Both the position numbers and the translations under genes were made by a program. The notes beneath the pieces were generated by a model. That model saw only the letters and a list, made by a program, of their open reading frames with translations, was not told the DNA's origin and did not search any database. Source: Candidatus Firestoneibacteriota bacterium (GTDB lineage: Bacteria > Oederibacteriota > Muellerivitia > Muellerivitales > Muellerivitaceae). From it: DNA of 64,000 nucleotides. This document shows, one piece after another, positions 45,311-55,621 of this stretch. Within the stretch, counting starts at the first letter, position 1. Each line of letters starts with the position of its first letter. The stretch spans positions 29,103-93,102 of the forward strand of contig JABDGD010000004.1 in NCBI GenBank assembly GCA_013286205.1, given 5' to 3'.

Positions 45311-46447
45311 TCACAAACCCGAAGCGGGATGAGGGGCCCGGTTAATCGCAAAAGGCGCTAAGTCCACCCAAGGTCTTTCGCCGTTCACCAATTGCGCCAT
45401 CACCTGGCCCGTTACGGCCGACAATGAAATACCGTGGGTATAGTGGCCGGTCGCGATCCAAACACCGTCTAGCCCCGTCACCGGTCCCAAATAAGGCCAG
45501 CCATCAATAGATCCGGGCCTTAAGCCTGCCCAGGTTTCCTCAATGAGATGTTGAGCTAACCCCGGCACTAACCGCACCGCGCCGGTCTTGAGTTTTTCCA
45601 ATCCTTCGGGCGTGGTCGATTTATCAAAACCCACATCTTCCAAAGTGCTTCCCGCGTAAACATGACCATCCATGCGGGGGACCAGATAGGTAATCCCCGT
45701 GGAACTCGTGTGAAAAAGAATATGTTTAAGTTCTTTGGGTTGTCCGCGATACATCACCACCTGCCCGCGGTAAGGTTTGGAAATCAATTGAACGTTCAGC
45801 TTCTCCGCCAGAGGCGCCGACCAGGCCCCGGTGGCGATGACCACCCCATCCGCATCAATAATCCCTTTGTTGGTTCTTACACCTAAGAATTGTTTTCCCT
45901 TCAACAGAAAGTCATCCACCTGCTCAAACTCTCTCAGGTCCGCCTTAGCGTTTTGAAGCACTTTCAGAAGCGCCCGGCTGAGCGGCGGCGGATTCACCTG
46001 GCTCGTATGCTCAAAAGAGAATATCGATCGGACTTGGGAGGATAACTGCGGTTCTAAAGCCAAAGCCTTTTCAGGGGTCAGCCAACGGCCCGTAAGGCCG
46101 AAGGTTTTAAGATTAGTTTCCATCTGGCGGATGGAAGATTCCTCGGCTTCGGTAAAGGCAACATCGTAGCTGCCGCAATTTTGATATTCGGGATCAACGC
46201 CGCTGTCTTTTTTAAGTTGGGCAGTCCACTCGGGAAAAAGGTCGTAGGATTTTTTGCAAAGTTCAAAGAGAGCGCCGCCCACCCGGGCCACCGACCGCAG
46301 GTCTAAAAAACCCGCGCCCGCCCAGGAAGCTTCCTTGGCAAAAACACCCCGGTCGAGAACAATAGGAGTGATGCCCCGGCGTAAAAGCTGTTCGGCGATA
46401 GAAAGGCCGATCACGCCCCCGCCCACAATAATAATGCGACGACCCAC
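45311..46447 (-). CDS. thiO: Glycine oxidase / FAD-dependent amino-acid oxidase
   Basis: IIVGGGVIGLSIAEQLLRRG; EASWAGAGFL; GLRPGSIDGWPYLGPV; ATGHYTHGI. Confidence 0.85.
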   Translation of the reverse strand: MGRRIIIVGGGVIGLSIAEQLLRRGITPIVLDRGVFAKEASWAGAGFLDLRSVARVGGALFELCKKSYDLFPEWTAQLKKDSGVDPEYQNCGSYDVAFTEAEESSIRQMETNLKTFGLTGRWLTPEKALALEPQLSSQVRSIFSFEHTSQVNPPPLSRALLKVLQNAKADLREFEQVDDFLLKGKQFLGVRTNKGIIDADGVVIATGAWSAPLAEKLNVQLISKPYRGQVVMYRGQPKELKHILFHTSSTGITYLVPRMDGHVYAGSTLEDVGFDKSTTPEGLEKLKTGAVRLVPGLAQHLIEETWAGLRPGSIDGWPYLGPVTGLDGVWIATGHYTHGISLSAVTGQVMAQLVNGERPWVDLAPFAINRAPHPASGL

Positions 46448-46520
46448 GGTTTCTCCTTCAACTGGTTCAAAGAAAACTGATTATAGACTTCTCGAATGCC
46501 TAAAAAAGGCCCTAAAACAA

Positions 46521-46556
46521 AAAAGCCTTCTTCCCCCTGAGGGAAAGAAGGCTTTT
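46521..46556. terminator. Bidirectional hairpin AAAAGCCTTCTT...AAGAAGGCTTTT
   Basis: 12-bp stem flanked by A/T runs, downstream of the 46569-47246 minus gene. Confidence 0.8.
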
Positions 46557-46568
46557 GAGGTTTAAAAC

Positions 46569-47246
46569 TTACTTAGCAGCAGGAACCGGCACGTTGACCG
46601 CGGGAGCGGGAGCAGCAGCGCCAGCCGCCGGAGGAGCAGCAGCAGGGGCAGCGGCAGCCGGAGCGGCGGCAGCAGCGCCCGTCTTCACGAAAGCGTAAGG
46701 ACGGAGGGCCAAAATGAACCACTTCGCGCCACGCTGAGCCAAAGCGGCATAAACGTGAACCGACATGTCAGCGGCAGGGGTTCCATCAGCGTTCTTCACG
46801 CCAGAAACAGTTCCGGTCGCGTCCACCAAGGCAAAGCCCGGCAAAACGAAATGGAATTTGAAATCGTCCATCGTGTGAGTGCTTCCCTTCATCATGGCCA
46901 AATCGCCGGCAACAACCTTTTCGATCTCTTCACGGCCGGTAGCTTCTTGGCCGAAAGGATTGATGAGCGAGCCTTCTTTTAAGAAGTGCGAAGCGATCGC
47001 GGTAGCGTCGCCAGCGGCCCAAGCTTCAGAAAATTCTTTGAAGGTCTTCTTGATACCAGCTTCATCGCCGCCCTTGGCCTTTTTGGCCTTCGGAGCAGCG
47101 GCTTCAGCGGCAGGAGCAGCGTCAGCGGGTGCGGCAGCGACATCAGCAGCGGCCGGAGCGGCAGCGGCGGGAGCAGCAGCATCAGCGGCGAATACGGGTG
47201 AAACTAACAGCCCTAGCAGAACAGCAGCTAAAAATTTCTTCATCAT
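46569..47246 (-). CDS. Secreted NTF2/SnoaL-like domain protein flanked by Ala/Pro-rich segments
   Basis: MMKKFLAAVLLGLLVSPVFAADAAAPAAAAPAA...; IKKTFKEFSEAWAAGDATAIASHF. Confidence 0.7.
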   Translation of the reverse strand: MMKKFLAAVLLGLLVSPVFAADAAAPAAAAPAAADVAAAPADAAPAAEAAAPKAKKAKGGDEAGIKKTFKEFSEAWAAGDATAIASHFLKEGSLINPFGQEATGREEIEKVVAGDLAMMKGSTHTMDDFKFHFVLPGFALVDATGTVSGVKNADGTPAADMSVHVYAALAQRGAKWFILALRPYAFVKTGAAAAAPAAAAPAAAPPAAGAAAPAPAVNVPVPAAK

Positions 47247-47407
47247 TCTCTCCTTGAGTTTCCGGTGTCTTCCCAGACCTGATATGACAAACCGGATGCA
47301 GCGATATTATGCTTGGGGACCTGGAGCCCGTCAATCTTGGTAGGGGATATTTATTCTTCCCGCCGCAACCAGCTATACTCCCTTTAAATTCCTTCTCGAG
47401 GTTTCCC

Positions 47408-49294
47408 TTGCCTAAACAAACCCTCCGCTTAATTGTCCTTTTTTTACTTTTTCTGATGTCTCAAACAGCTTTTTCTTCGTCCTTTTTCACGGTGGAATGG
47501 CTCCAGGGCAAGGCCTGGTACAAAGCGCCCTCAGGTAAACCTTTTCTATCCATGGGCGTCAATCACATCGCGGATCAATCTTACCGGGCGCCCAACAACC
47601 ATTATTACGATCCAGTTAAAAATCAATTTGGCGGCGACAAAGAAGCCTGGATGAAAAAGGTTTTGGAGCGCATGAAAAAATGGCACTTCAACACGATCGG
47701 CTGTTGGAGCGACGTTGATCTGGAAAAAAAGAAACTACCCTACACCCACCAGCTTTATATCGCCCGGGGCAATCCTTTTGAAACAGTTCTCTATTCGGTA
47801 TTTACCGATGATTTTGAAAAGCAGGTCAAAGAAAAAGCCAAAGACGCGGCGGCTTTTAAAGATGACCCGAATCTGATCGGCTACTTTTTGGACAACGAAT
47901 TGCCCTGGTGGGGCGATTATGGTTGGAAAACTGAAAATCAAAAAAGCCTTTTAGAGCGCTACGCCGCTATCGCTGTGGACAATCCCAATAAGGCGGCGTT
48001 GAAGAAATTCTTTGAAGACCGCTATACCAATGACATGGATCAATTCAACAACATCTGGCACACCACTTTGAAATCGTTCGACGAGATGGAAGCGCCTTTC
48101 ACCCTGATCCCCCGCACTAAAAAACAAAAAGCCGATGCCGCGGCCTGGGCGGGCGTCGTCGCCGAACGTTATTTTTCCGTCACTACTCAAGCGTTAAAAG
48201 AAGTCGACCCCAACCATTTAATTTTAGGCGTTCGCTTTGCCGGTGAAGTGCCCTGGGAAGTCGTGGAAGCTTGCGGTAAATATTGCGATGTGGTCTCGGT
48301 TAATTTTTACGCCAGGTCCGGCGATTTAGATCAAAAACTAATGGATAACATCTACGCCAAAACTAAAAGACCCCTGATGATCACTGAATACTCCTTCAGT
48401 GCCGATGAAAACCAAAGCGGCGACCCTAATAAGGGGGGCGCCGATGTGCGTGTGCCCAAACAAAGCGACCGCGTGGAGCATTTAGACCGTTACGCGCATC
48501 AAGCGTTAAACCTTCCCTATATAGTGGGCCTCCACTGGTTTGAATGGGCGGATGAATCCCCTGAGGGCCGGTTTGACGGTGAAAGCTGTAACTATGGTTT
48601 AGTGGATATTCACGACGGTGAATATAAGCTGCTGACTCAAAAACACACCGCTATCAACTTGTTGGCCGATGATTTACATAAGAGCGCGACCTCACCACTC
48701 CCAGCAGATTTTGCCCCGCCTGCGGAAGTTCAATACCGCCAGGCAGACCCGAGTGTGAAAGTCGCAGGCCATCGCGACTTCTTTAAAGTCGAAGACTCCG
48801 CTCCTGTAACGCTATGGGGCGACGACGCCCATAACGGGACCACCCAACTTGATCTTTCCACCGGTTATTTGACCGTGGACTTCAACTCAGGCACGGGTTG
48901 GGGCTGCGGGTTAAGCTGTCATTCCAATATCCCGCCTTATGCGGGAAAAGACGCGGTGGACTTAACTGGATACAACCTGATTCAGTTTGAAGCCTTCGCG
49001 CCCTTGGGGCTGAACTTTGAGGTTTTCTTAAACGAAAGCGGAGCGGCGGACCTGACTCAGGCGGTCAACGGTGCAGACGGTGAGTCTTACGCTTTCCCCT
49101 CCATGACGGGTACAGGCCATTGGCAGACCTATCAAATTAATCTGGGTGATTTAGAACTGCGGCAAGTCTTCGGCAATCAAAAAGGAAATCACATTTTGGA
49201 TTTACAGGGCCTTTCCACCGTAGACTTTTTTATTCCGGGTAATCAAGGCACAGGCCGAATCATCTTTAAGAACATTCAATTTAAGGTCAAATAG
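47408..49294 (+). CDS. Secreted clan-A glycoside hydrolase (agarase/GH42-like)
   Basis: TTG start with GAGG SD and signal peptide; GYFLDNELPWWGDY and MITEYSF as candidate catalytic acids; C-terminal CBM-like region. Confidence 0.7.
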   Translation: MPKQTLRLIVLFLLFLMSQTAFSSSFFTVEWLQGKAWYKAPSGKPFLSMGVNHIADQSYRAPNNHYYDPVKNQFGGDKEAWMKKVLERMKKWHFNTIGCWSDVDLEKKKLPYTHQLYIARGNPFETVLYSVFTDDFEKQVKEKAKDAAAFKDDPNLIGYFLDNELPWWGDYGWKTENQKSLLERYAAIAVDNPNKAALKKFFEDRYTNDMDQFNNIWHTTLKSFDEMEAPFTLIPRTKKQKADAAAWAGVVAERYFSVTTQALKEVDPNHLILGVRFAGEVPWEVVEACGKYCDVVSVNFYARSGDLDQKLMDNIYAKTKRPLMITEYSFSADENQSGDPNKGGADVRVPKQSDRVEHLDRYAHQALNLPYIVGLHWFEWADESPEGRFDGESCNYGLVDIHDGEYKLLTQKHTAINLLADDLHKSATSPLPADFAPPAEVQYRQADPSVKVAGHRDFFKVEDSAPVTLWGDDAHNGTTQLDLSTGYLTVDFNSGTGWGCGLSCHSNIPPYAGKDAVDLTGYNLIQFEAFAPLGLNFEVFLNESGAADLTQAVNGADGESYAFPSMTGTGHWQTYQINLGDLELRQVFGNQKGNHILDLQGLSTVDFFIPGNQGTGRIIFKNIQFKVK

Positions 49295-49338
49295 GCCCTT
49301 TTCGGCCTAAAACCCAAATCAAAAACGGGGCCTTTTTT
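49293..49338 (+). terminator. Possible terminator AGGCCC...GGGGCCTTTTTT
   Basis: Inverted repeat with T-tract; stem interrupted. Confidence 0.5.
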
Positions 49339-49405
49339 ATTCAGACCTAAACGGCTAAGATGTGCGCCGTTTGGAAGTTACCTTTTCAAGGAGTCCCGCG
49401 AACTC

Positions 49406-50461
49406 ATGAGCTACAAGTTAGGCACTAGCTATTTCTCGACCCGCATTTTGGAACACGTGGAAAAAGACCTGAAAGAAATTAAAAAACAGGGCTGTAACTT
49501 CGTTCTTCACACCTTTGACGAAATCGATCTCTACTACAACAAAGAAAACATGAAGCGCATCACCGAGATGACGAAAAAAATGGGCTTCGAGGTTTACTAC
49601 AGCCCTTGGGCCATCGGCGGGGTTTTCGGCGGCGAATGTTTTTCGCGTTTCGTGATGCAGCACCCTGATGCCTGCCAGGTTTTATCCACCGGCGAAAAAG
49701 TCGGCTTTGCCTGCCTGCGTCAGCCGAAATTTAAAGAATATATTAAAACTTGGATTGAAGCCTGCGCCTATACCGGCGGCGACGTGTTGTTCTGGGACGA
49801 ACCCCATTTGTGGATCGCCGAATGGAACGACCGCGTGAGCAACAAAAATGAATTTTCCTGCCATTGCACCGTGTGTCAGGCCGAGTTTAAAGACCATTTC
49901 CATAAAACCTATCCCAGCCATTGGACGCCCGAAGTTGAGGAATTCCGGGATTTAACCTTGGTAGAATTCCTCCGTTTCGCCACCAGCACCACCAAAAAGA
50001 TAAATCCTAAAATGAAGAACGCTGTTTGCTTATTGCCTAACGACAACCGCTGGCCCAACCCGATGTGGGAAAAGCTGGCGAAGCTGCCCGATGTGGATAT
50101 TTTAGCCACCGACCCCTATTGGAAACAGCGTCCCTATGCCACAGGCCCGCGTGTTCCCCTGGAAGGTTTCGTAGATACGTTTGCCCGTAAAATTGTGGAT
50201 ATCGCCAAGCGCAATCACAAAGAAGCCCAGGGCTGGATTCAGCTTTATGGTTTGCGCAAACAGGACGAGGCCGATGTCACCCAGGCTTTGGAGATGTGGG
50301 AAAAGGCCGGCGTGAAAAACATCGCCGCCTGGGGCTTCCGTGCCTGTGAGTCTTACTCACTTTTGGCCAGCGAAAGACCCGCCGCGGTTTGGAAACTCAT
50401 GGGCGATTTTTATAAGAAACTCGCCAAGGGTAAGAAAACAGCCGTCAAAAAGAAGAAATAA
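49406..50461 (+). CDS. Putative TIM-barrel protein with C-x-C-x2-C motif (family unknown)
   Basis: VLFWDEPHLW, FSCHCTVCQAEF, DILATDPYW; alternating strand/helix pattern; Lys-rich tail. Confidence 0.5.
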   Translation: MSYKLGTSYFSTRILEHVEKDLKEIKKQGCNFVLHTFDEIDLYYNKENMKRITEMTKKMGFEVYYSPWAIGGVFGGECFSRFVMQHPDACQVLSTGEKVGFACLRQPKFKEYIKTWIEACAYTGGDVLFWDEPHLWIAEWNDRVSNKNEFSCHCTVCQAEFKDHFHKTYPSHWTPEVEEFRDLTLVEFLRFATSTTKKINPKMKNAVCLLPNDNRWPNPMWEKLAKLPDVDILATDPYWKQRPYATGPRVPLEGFVDTFARKIVDIAKRNHKEAQGWIQLYGLRKQDEADVTQALEMWEKAGVKNIAAWGFRACESYSLLASERPAAVWKLMGDFYKKLAKGKKTAVKKKK

Positions 50462-50473
50462 GCCGAAAAAACC

Positions 50474-50506
50474 AAGGGAACTCCTGAAAAGGGGTTCCCT
50501 TTTTTT
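50474..50506 (+). terminator. Terminator AAGGGAACTCC-tgaaaa-GGGGTTCCCTTTTTTT
   Basis: Long stem with G-T pairs followed by T-tract. Confidence 0.8.
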
Positions 50507-50639
50507 ATGCCCTGTCCCGGCCAAACTCTCTACTCTTTATTAACCCACCTCAGTGACTTTTGTAACCCACCGTTAACGTTGCGCCCTTCTAATCCTCCAG
50601 CTTCATCTTTTTGTTGATCAATCTGCCGGGAGGTTTATT

Positions 50640-52130
50640 TTGGAAATCTTTGGACAAACATTGCCGATGGCTTATGTGATTTTTCTATTTTTAGCGCTGG
50701 GTTTGGCGCTGGCTTTTGAATTTGTGAACGGGTTTCATGACACCGCTAACGCGGTGGCGACCGTCATTTATACCCATACCCTGAAACCTACCTACGCCGT
50801 TATTTGGTCTGGCTGCTGGAACCTGATCGGGGTTTTAACCTCATCGGGCATGGTGGCTTTTTCCATCCTGGCGCTTCTACCGGTGGAATTGGTTTTAAAT
50901 GTGGGCTCTGGCGCTGGTTTTGCCATGGTTTTCTCGCTGCTCATCTCGGCGATTATCTGGAACGTGGGGACCTGGTACTTTGGTTTGCCCGCCTCCAGCT
51001 CGCACACGCTAATTGGTTCTATCATGGGCGTCGGTTTGGCCAACTCGCTCTTCGCGAAGGGTTATGTGTTTGGTGAGGGCGTAAACTGGGACAAAGCGAA
51101 AGATGTCGGCTTGGCCCTTTTGGTTTCGCCTTTAGTGGGCTTTGTCTGCACTGCTTTGCTTTTCTTGCTGATTAAAAAGCTGATTAAAAACCCGGAACTT
51201 TATAAATCCCCCGAAGGAAAAGTTCCGCCGCTTTGGATTCGCGGCTTGTTGGTTTTGACCTGCACGGGCGTAAGCTTCTCCCACGGTTCGAACGACGGTC
51301 AAAAGGGCATGGGACTGATCATGCTGATCTTGATTGGTATCATTCCCGCGACCTTCGCGGTTAATTTAGACGCGAATCAGGAATTGATTCAAAAAATCGC
51401 GACTAACTCGCAAACCATTTCTTTCCAAATGGACAAGCATTCCCCCGGCGCCGCCATGGCCGGCGGAGCGGTGGCCAACCAGGAGCTGTCGAACTATTTA
51501 AAGGCGGGCGGCAAGTTGACTGACCGCACTTTTGCCGCTGTTGGTACGGTTTGCCGTGAAATTTCAAGCACGCTGGACGGTAAAAAGAATCTGTCTGAAT
51601 TGACGCCGGATCAACGACGCGATCTTCGCACGGAGCTTTATTTGGCCTCTGAGTCTTTGGGCAAAGCCAAAAAGCAAAACCTTTTAACCGACGACGCCGA
51701 AAAGAAAGAAGCCAGCGATCTGAAAACCAATATGGACAAACTCACCAAATTTATCCCAGTTTGGGTGAAAGTGGTCGTGGCTTTGGCCTTAGGTTTGGGA
51801 ACGATGATCGGCTGGAAGCGCATTGTGGTGACAGTGGGTGAAAAAATCGGCAAGAGCCATTTAACCTACGGCCAGGGCGCCGCCGCTGAAATGGTGGCCT
51901 GGGCGACCATTCAAGCCGCGGATATTTACGGTCTGCCGGTCAGCACCACCCACGTTTTATCCTCAGGTATCGCGGGCTCGATGGCCGCGAACAAGTCGGG
52001 TCTTCAAACCGAAACCCTGCGTAACATTCTCTTGGCCTGGGTTTTGACTCTTCCCGTTTGTATCCTGCTGGGCGCCGCGTTGTTTTCTTTCAGCTTAAAC
52101 GTCGTTTTGAATGTCTTGGGCGTTCGCTAG
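50640..52130 (+). CDS. Pit-family inorganic phosphate transporter
   Basis: FEFVNGFHDTANAVATVIYT; SFSHGSNDGQKGMG; LPVSTTHVLSSGI; TTG start with GGGAGG SD. Confidence 0.92.
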   Translation: MEIFGQTLPMAYVIFLFLALGLALAFEFVNGFHDTANAVATVIYTHTLKPTYAVIWSGCWNLIGVLTSSGMVAFSILALLPVELVLNVGSGAGFAMVFSLLISAIIWNVGTWYFGLPASSSHTLIGSIMGVGLANSLFAKGYVFGEGVNWDKAKDVGLALLVSPLVGFVCTALLFLLIKKLIKNPELYKSPEGKVPPLWIRGLLVLTCTGVSFSHGSNDGQKGMGLIMLILIGIIPATFAVNLDANQELIQKIATNSQTISFQMDKHSPGAAMAGGAVANQELSNYLKAGGKLTDRTFAAVGTVCREISSTLDGKKNLSELTPDQRRDLRTELYLASESLGKAKKQNLLTDDAEKKEASDLKTNMDKLTKFIPVWVKVVVALALGLGTMIGWKRIVVTVGEKIGKSHLTYGQGAAAEMVAWATIQAADIYGLPVSTTHVLSSGIAGSMAANKSGLQTETLRNILLAWVLTLPVCILLGAALFSFSLNVVLNVLGVR

Positions 52131-52148
52131 CTAAAAGTAGAAATCAAG

Positions 52149-52187
52149 AGGGGGTCGTCTCTTTTACGGAGGCGGCCCCTTTTTTTA
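52149..52187 (+). terminator. Terminator AGGGGGTCGTCTC...GAGGCGGCCCCTTTTTTT
   Basis: GC-rich stem plus T-tract after the phosphate transporter. Confidence 0.75.
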
Positions 52188-52342
52188 TGTGCCGCCGAGT
52201 TGAAACTTTAATCCATAAGTTATAATGGTTTCGTTAGCACTCTTCTATTGCCCATTCCGTGACTGCCCTCACTCATCTTTATATCTAAGACAACTTATCT
52301 TCAGGCCCATCCATCCTTAGCATCATGGAAAGGAGTCCTCTG

Positions 52343-53449
52343 ATGAGATCCATTTTTAAAAACCATTGGATTTATCTCTTGGGATTAGTCTTGTTTTTAA
52401 ACGCTTCCACCAACGCGCTTGCGCAGTTTGAGACCGACACCCCGACTTTATCAGCTACACCCACGCCCTTTGTGACGGGAACGCCCGAAATTTCGACTGT
52501 TTGGCTGGAGTTTAACGCGTCTGACTCCGCCGCCAAAAAAACCATCCTTAAGCCAACTCCGACTCCTAACATCTCCGCTATTTCTTCCCTTACCGAGCCA
52601 GAGGATATCGCTCCCCTCTCCGCTCCCACACCTGAAACGGGATCTAATACAGAACAAAACAAATCCCAGGCTAATGTCTTAAAAACAGGAAATGAAAATA
52701 AGGTTTCAGGAACCAGCGGCTCCGCTTCAGGATCAGCATCCGCCAAAGTTACTTCTGGAAAAGCATCCAACGAAATGGATTTAGGTTCCGAGGAGGATAA
52801 CGCCAGCCAATCTTCAGGTTTATCCGGCTCATCCCCTAAAAAATCGGCGTCGGGTAGTCATTCATCCGTTTTAGAAGAGGCTCCAGAAGCGAACTCCGGC
52901 TCTTTGGGAATGATTGGACTTTATGAAGCGGGCATTCAAAATTATAAAAATAAAAATTATGACTCATCTATCCATTATTTAAAAAAGGCCCTGACGATCA
53001 GCGATGCTTCCGTACCCTTTTACTATTACGCCGAGGCTAACGCTATGCTGGCGGTTATTTACAAGTTTTACCGTATTGATGAGGATCTGTCCCGCCGATA
53101 TTGCGAAGCGGCTTTAAAAATTGACCCTTCCACTAAAACAGCCAGAAAATTGATTCATGAAATCGGCGCGTCTAATACGGAAGCTGAGAAAAAATATTTA
53201 GTAGGCATTAAAGCCTATGAGAAGGGTAATGATGCCGCTGCTATCGGCGCCTTTAAGGAAATGGTGGAAGACAAAGATTCCGCTACTCCGAGTTTTTATT
53301 ATGCCGAGGCTTATAAAATTTTAGGCCTGATTTACCAGTTTCATCTCAAGGACGAGAAACAGGCGGCTGTTTATTATCATGACGCGTTGAGGATTGAACC
53401 GGATGACGAAACCGCCAAAGGAAATCTGGCTGAGCTTCTTCAAAATTAG
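52343..53449 (+). CDS. Secreted protein with Ser/Thr/Pro-rich linker and C-terminal TPR repeats
   Basis: Signal peptide; LYEAGIQNYKNKNYDSSIHYLKKALTIS and repeat; AAGGAG SD before ATG 52343. Confidence 0.7.
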   Translation: MRSIFKNHWIYLLGLVLFLNASTNALAQFETDTPTLSATPTPFVTGTPEISTVWLEFNASDSAAKKTILKPTPTPNISAISSLTEPEDIAPLSAPTPETGSNTEQNKSQANVLKTGNENKVSGTSGSASGSASAKVTSGKASNEMDLGSEEDNASQSSGLSGSSPKKSASGSHSSVLEEAPEANSGSLGMIGLYEAGIQNYKNKNYDSSIHYLKKALTISDASVPFYYYAEANAMLAVIYKFYRIDEDLSRRYCEAALKIDPSTKTARKLIHEIGASNTEAEKKYLVGIKAYEKGNDAAAIGAFKEMVEDKDSATPSFYYAEAYKILGLIYQFHLKDEKQAAVYYHDALRIEPDDETAKGNLAELLQN

Positions 53450-53805
53450 AAATTGTAGTGCGCGAGAACTTGGCTGATTTTACCTTTTTCATCGAAAACC
53501 ATGACTTCAGCTGACTTTAAATTTTTAACACTGTGGTAGTAAAGCGTAACGCTGTTCACGCCTCCCAAAATCTCGATTAATTCAAAATGAAGATCCGGAA
53601 AAGCCTCTAAACCCTTTAGAAAGTAGGTTTTTAAATCCGCTATGCCATGAATGGTTCCACTGGGGTCATTCAAAAGACGAACCGCGAAGGGTGAGGTAAA
53701 TATCACATCGGTGGCGTAATGGGAAAGAATCGCGTCAATTTGGTGGCTATTCCAGGCCGCAATCCACTCTTGAGCAAATGACTGGGCTTTGGCTGGCGTG
53801 AACAT
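53446..53805 (-). CDS. SnoaL-like / NTF2-fold protein
   Basis: AQEWIAAWNSHQIDAILSHYATDVIFTSPFAVR. Confidence 0.8.
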   Translation of the reverse strand: MFTPAKAQSFAQEWIAAWNSHQIDAILSHYATDVIFTSPFAVRLLNDPSGTIHGIADLKTYFLKGLEAFPDLHFELIEILGGVNSVTLYYHSVKNLKSAEVMVFDEKGKISQVLAHYNF

Positions 53806-53819
53806 GACAGACCCTCAAA

Positions 53820-55034
53820 TTAAATAACGAACTTATTTTTGACGGCCATAATTTTATCCATGCTCTTTTCAAAAGCAGAGACTACGGTGGGGTCAAAATG
53901 GCGCCCCGTCCCCTCTTTAATGATGTGCATGGTTTCATCCATGGAGAAGGCGGGCTTATAGCACCGTTTGGTCGTGAGCGCGTCAAACACGTCCGCCAGG
54001 GCCACAATACGTCCATATAGGGGGATATTTTCTCCCGCCAATCCATGAGGATAGCCTGAGCCATCCCACTTTTCATGATGTGTAATGGCAATTTGTTCAG
54101 AGACTTTCAAAATATCAGCTTTAGCGTTCTCCAGAATTTTTCCGCCAATAATGGTGTGATTCTGCATTTCTTTAAATTCTGTCGCGGTTAATTTTGCTGG
54201 TTTCAAAAGAATGGAATCCGGCACACCCAGTTTACCAATGTCGTGCATAGGTGAAGCAAAGCGGATGTTTTCCACTTCGGTCGCGGAAAGACCCAACCCT
54301 TCGGCGATGATGGCTGAATATTGGCTCATGCGTTGAATATGAACGGCCGTATCGTCATCTTTATATTCGGCGGCTACTGATAAGCGGAAAATAGTATCGA
54401 GATAAGCTTCTTTTAACTCTTGTCCCAACACGGTGTTCTTAATCGAAACCGCGGCCTGGCTGGCCAATGACAAAGCCAAGGTTTCAAAATATTTGCTAAA
54501 GGGCACAACCGTTTTGCCTTTGCGGGCGTTGATCAGCTGAAGAACACCCACCACATTATCCGAGGTGTCTTTTAAAGGAACCATCAGCATGCTTTTGGTG
54601 CGGTAATTATTTTTCTCATCGAAAGAACTGTTGAATTTGTACTCGTTGCCTTTGGGGATCTTATACGCGTCAGGAATATTTAAAATTTTTCCGGTCACAC
54701 CCACATAGCCTGCCAAAGAGCTTTTATCTAAAGAGAGGTAAAAACCGGTGAAGGTTTTGGGAATGACAATGCCTTCTCTTTTTTCTTTAGCTTTGGCTCT
54801 TTTTTCTAAAACTTCATTTTGGCTGATCGCGAAGCGAAGCTGATGGCCTTCTCTGACATAAAGACTGCCCGCTTCGGCGTTGGTAAATTGCCGGCTCTCA
54901 GTCAAAATTAAATCTAAAAGTTCATTAAGGCTGTGCTGTTCAGAAAGAGCGATACCAATGCGGTTAAGGGAAAGAATTTGTTCTTGAAGACCCTTGGCTG
55001 AAAGGGATTTAGATTTCTGTTTTGCCATAATCAT
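53820..55034 (-). CDS. GAF + HD-GYP domain protein (putative cyclic-di-GMP phosphodiesterase)
   Basis: HDIGKLGVPD, HHEKWDGSGYPHGLAGENIPLYGRIVALADVFDALT. Confidence 0.93.
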   Translation of the reverse strand: MIMAKQKSKSLSAKGLQEQILSLNRIGIALSEQHSLNELLDLILTESRQFTNAEAGSLYVREGHQLRFAISQNEVLEKRAKAKEKREGIVIPKTFTGFYLSLDKSSLAGYVGVTGKILNIPDAYKIPKGNEYKFNSSFDEKNNYRTKSMLMVPLKDTSDNVVGVLQLINARKGKTVVPFSKYFETLALSLASQAAVSIKNTVLGQELKEAYLDTIFRLSVAAEYKDDDTAVHIQRMSQYSAIIAEGLGLSATEVENIRFASPMHDIGKLGVPDSILLKPAKLTATEFKEMQNHTIIGGKILENAKADILKVSEQIAITHHEKWDGSGYPHGLAGENIPLYGRIVALADVFDALTTKRCYKPAFSMDETMHIIKEGTGRHFDPTVVSAFEKSMDKIMAVKNKFVI

Positions 55035-55076
55035 CCTCGATGTAAGTTTAAGTGAACCGTCTTATTTTATGCCCTT

Positions 55077-55487
55077 TTACAGCTTTTCACGCAGCGCTTT
55101 GGGCACAGGCTGCGGTTTTAACTTCTGATTAACAAAGACTAATACTTGTTTCGCGTCGGCAATCAACCGCCGGGTATGCTTTAAACGAAATTCGTAAGCG
55201 ATTGTGATTGAGCTGTTTCCTACCTTAGAAATCCATCCTGTTCCAATCATAACATCCTCGAAGTGAGCTGGAGAACGGTAGTTAATCTCCACATGAGCCA
55301 TAACCGTCCAAAGTTTGGTGGCCCGGGATTGTTTGTAGGAAAAACCTAACTTTTTGGAGATGGCGTAGCGGACTTTTTCTAAGAAACGGATAAATTCAGT
55401 GTTATTAACAATGCCTTGATAATCCGTCTCGTAAGACATGATCGTCAATTGAACACTGACTTTTTGGTTCGCTTTAAATTGCTTCAT
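55077..55487 (-). CDS. Hotdog-fold acyl-CoA thioesterase (4HBT type)
   Basis: YETDYQGIVNNTEFIRFLEKVRYA; EINYRSPAHFEDVMIGTGW. Confidence 0.85.
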   Translation of the reverse strand: MKQFKANQKVSVQLTIMSYETDYQGIVNNTEFIRFLEKVRYAISKKLGFSYKQSRATKLWTVMAHVEINYRSPAHFEDVMIGTGWISKVGNSSITIAYEFRLKHTRRLIADAKQVLVFVNQKLKPQPVPKALREKL

Positions 55488-55621
55488 GTCTTAAGTATAG
55501 AATTCTTAGTGGGATATTCGCTAGAGGGAATCTTCAGTTTTCCAATTCCATTTCATATCTCGCCTGACGGAAAACCGCGTTAATCAAGGGATAACGCCGA
55601 GAAGCACAAAAAATGAGGACA

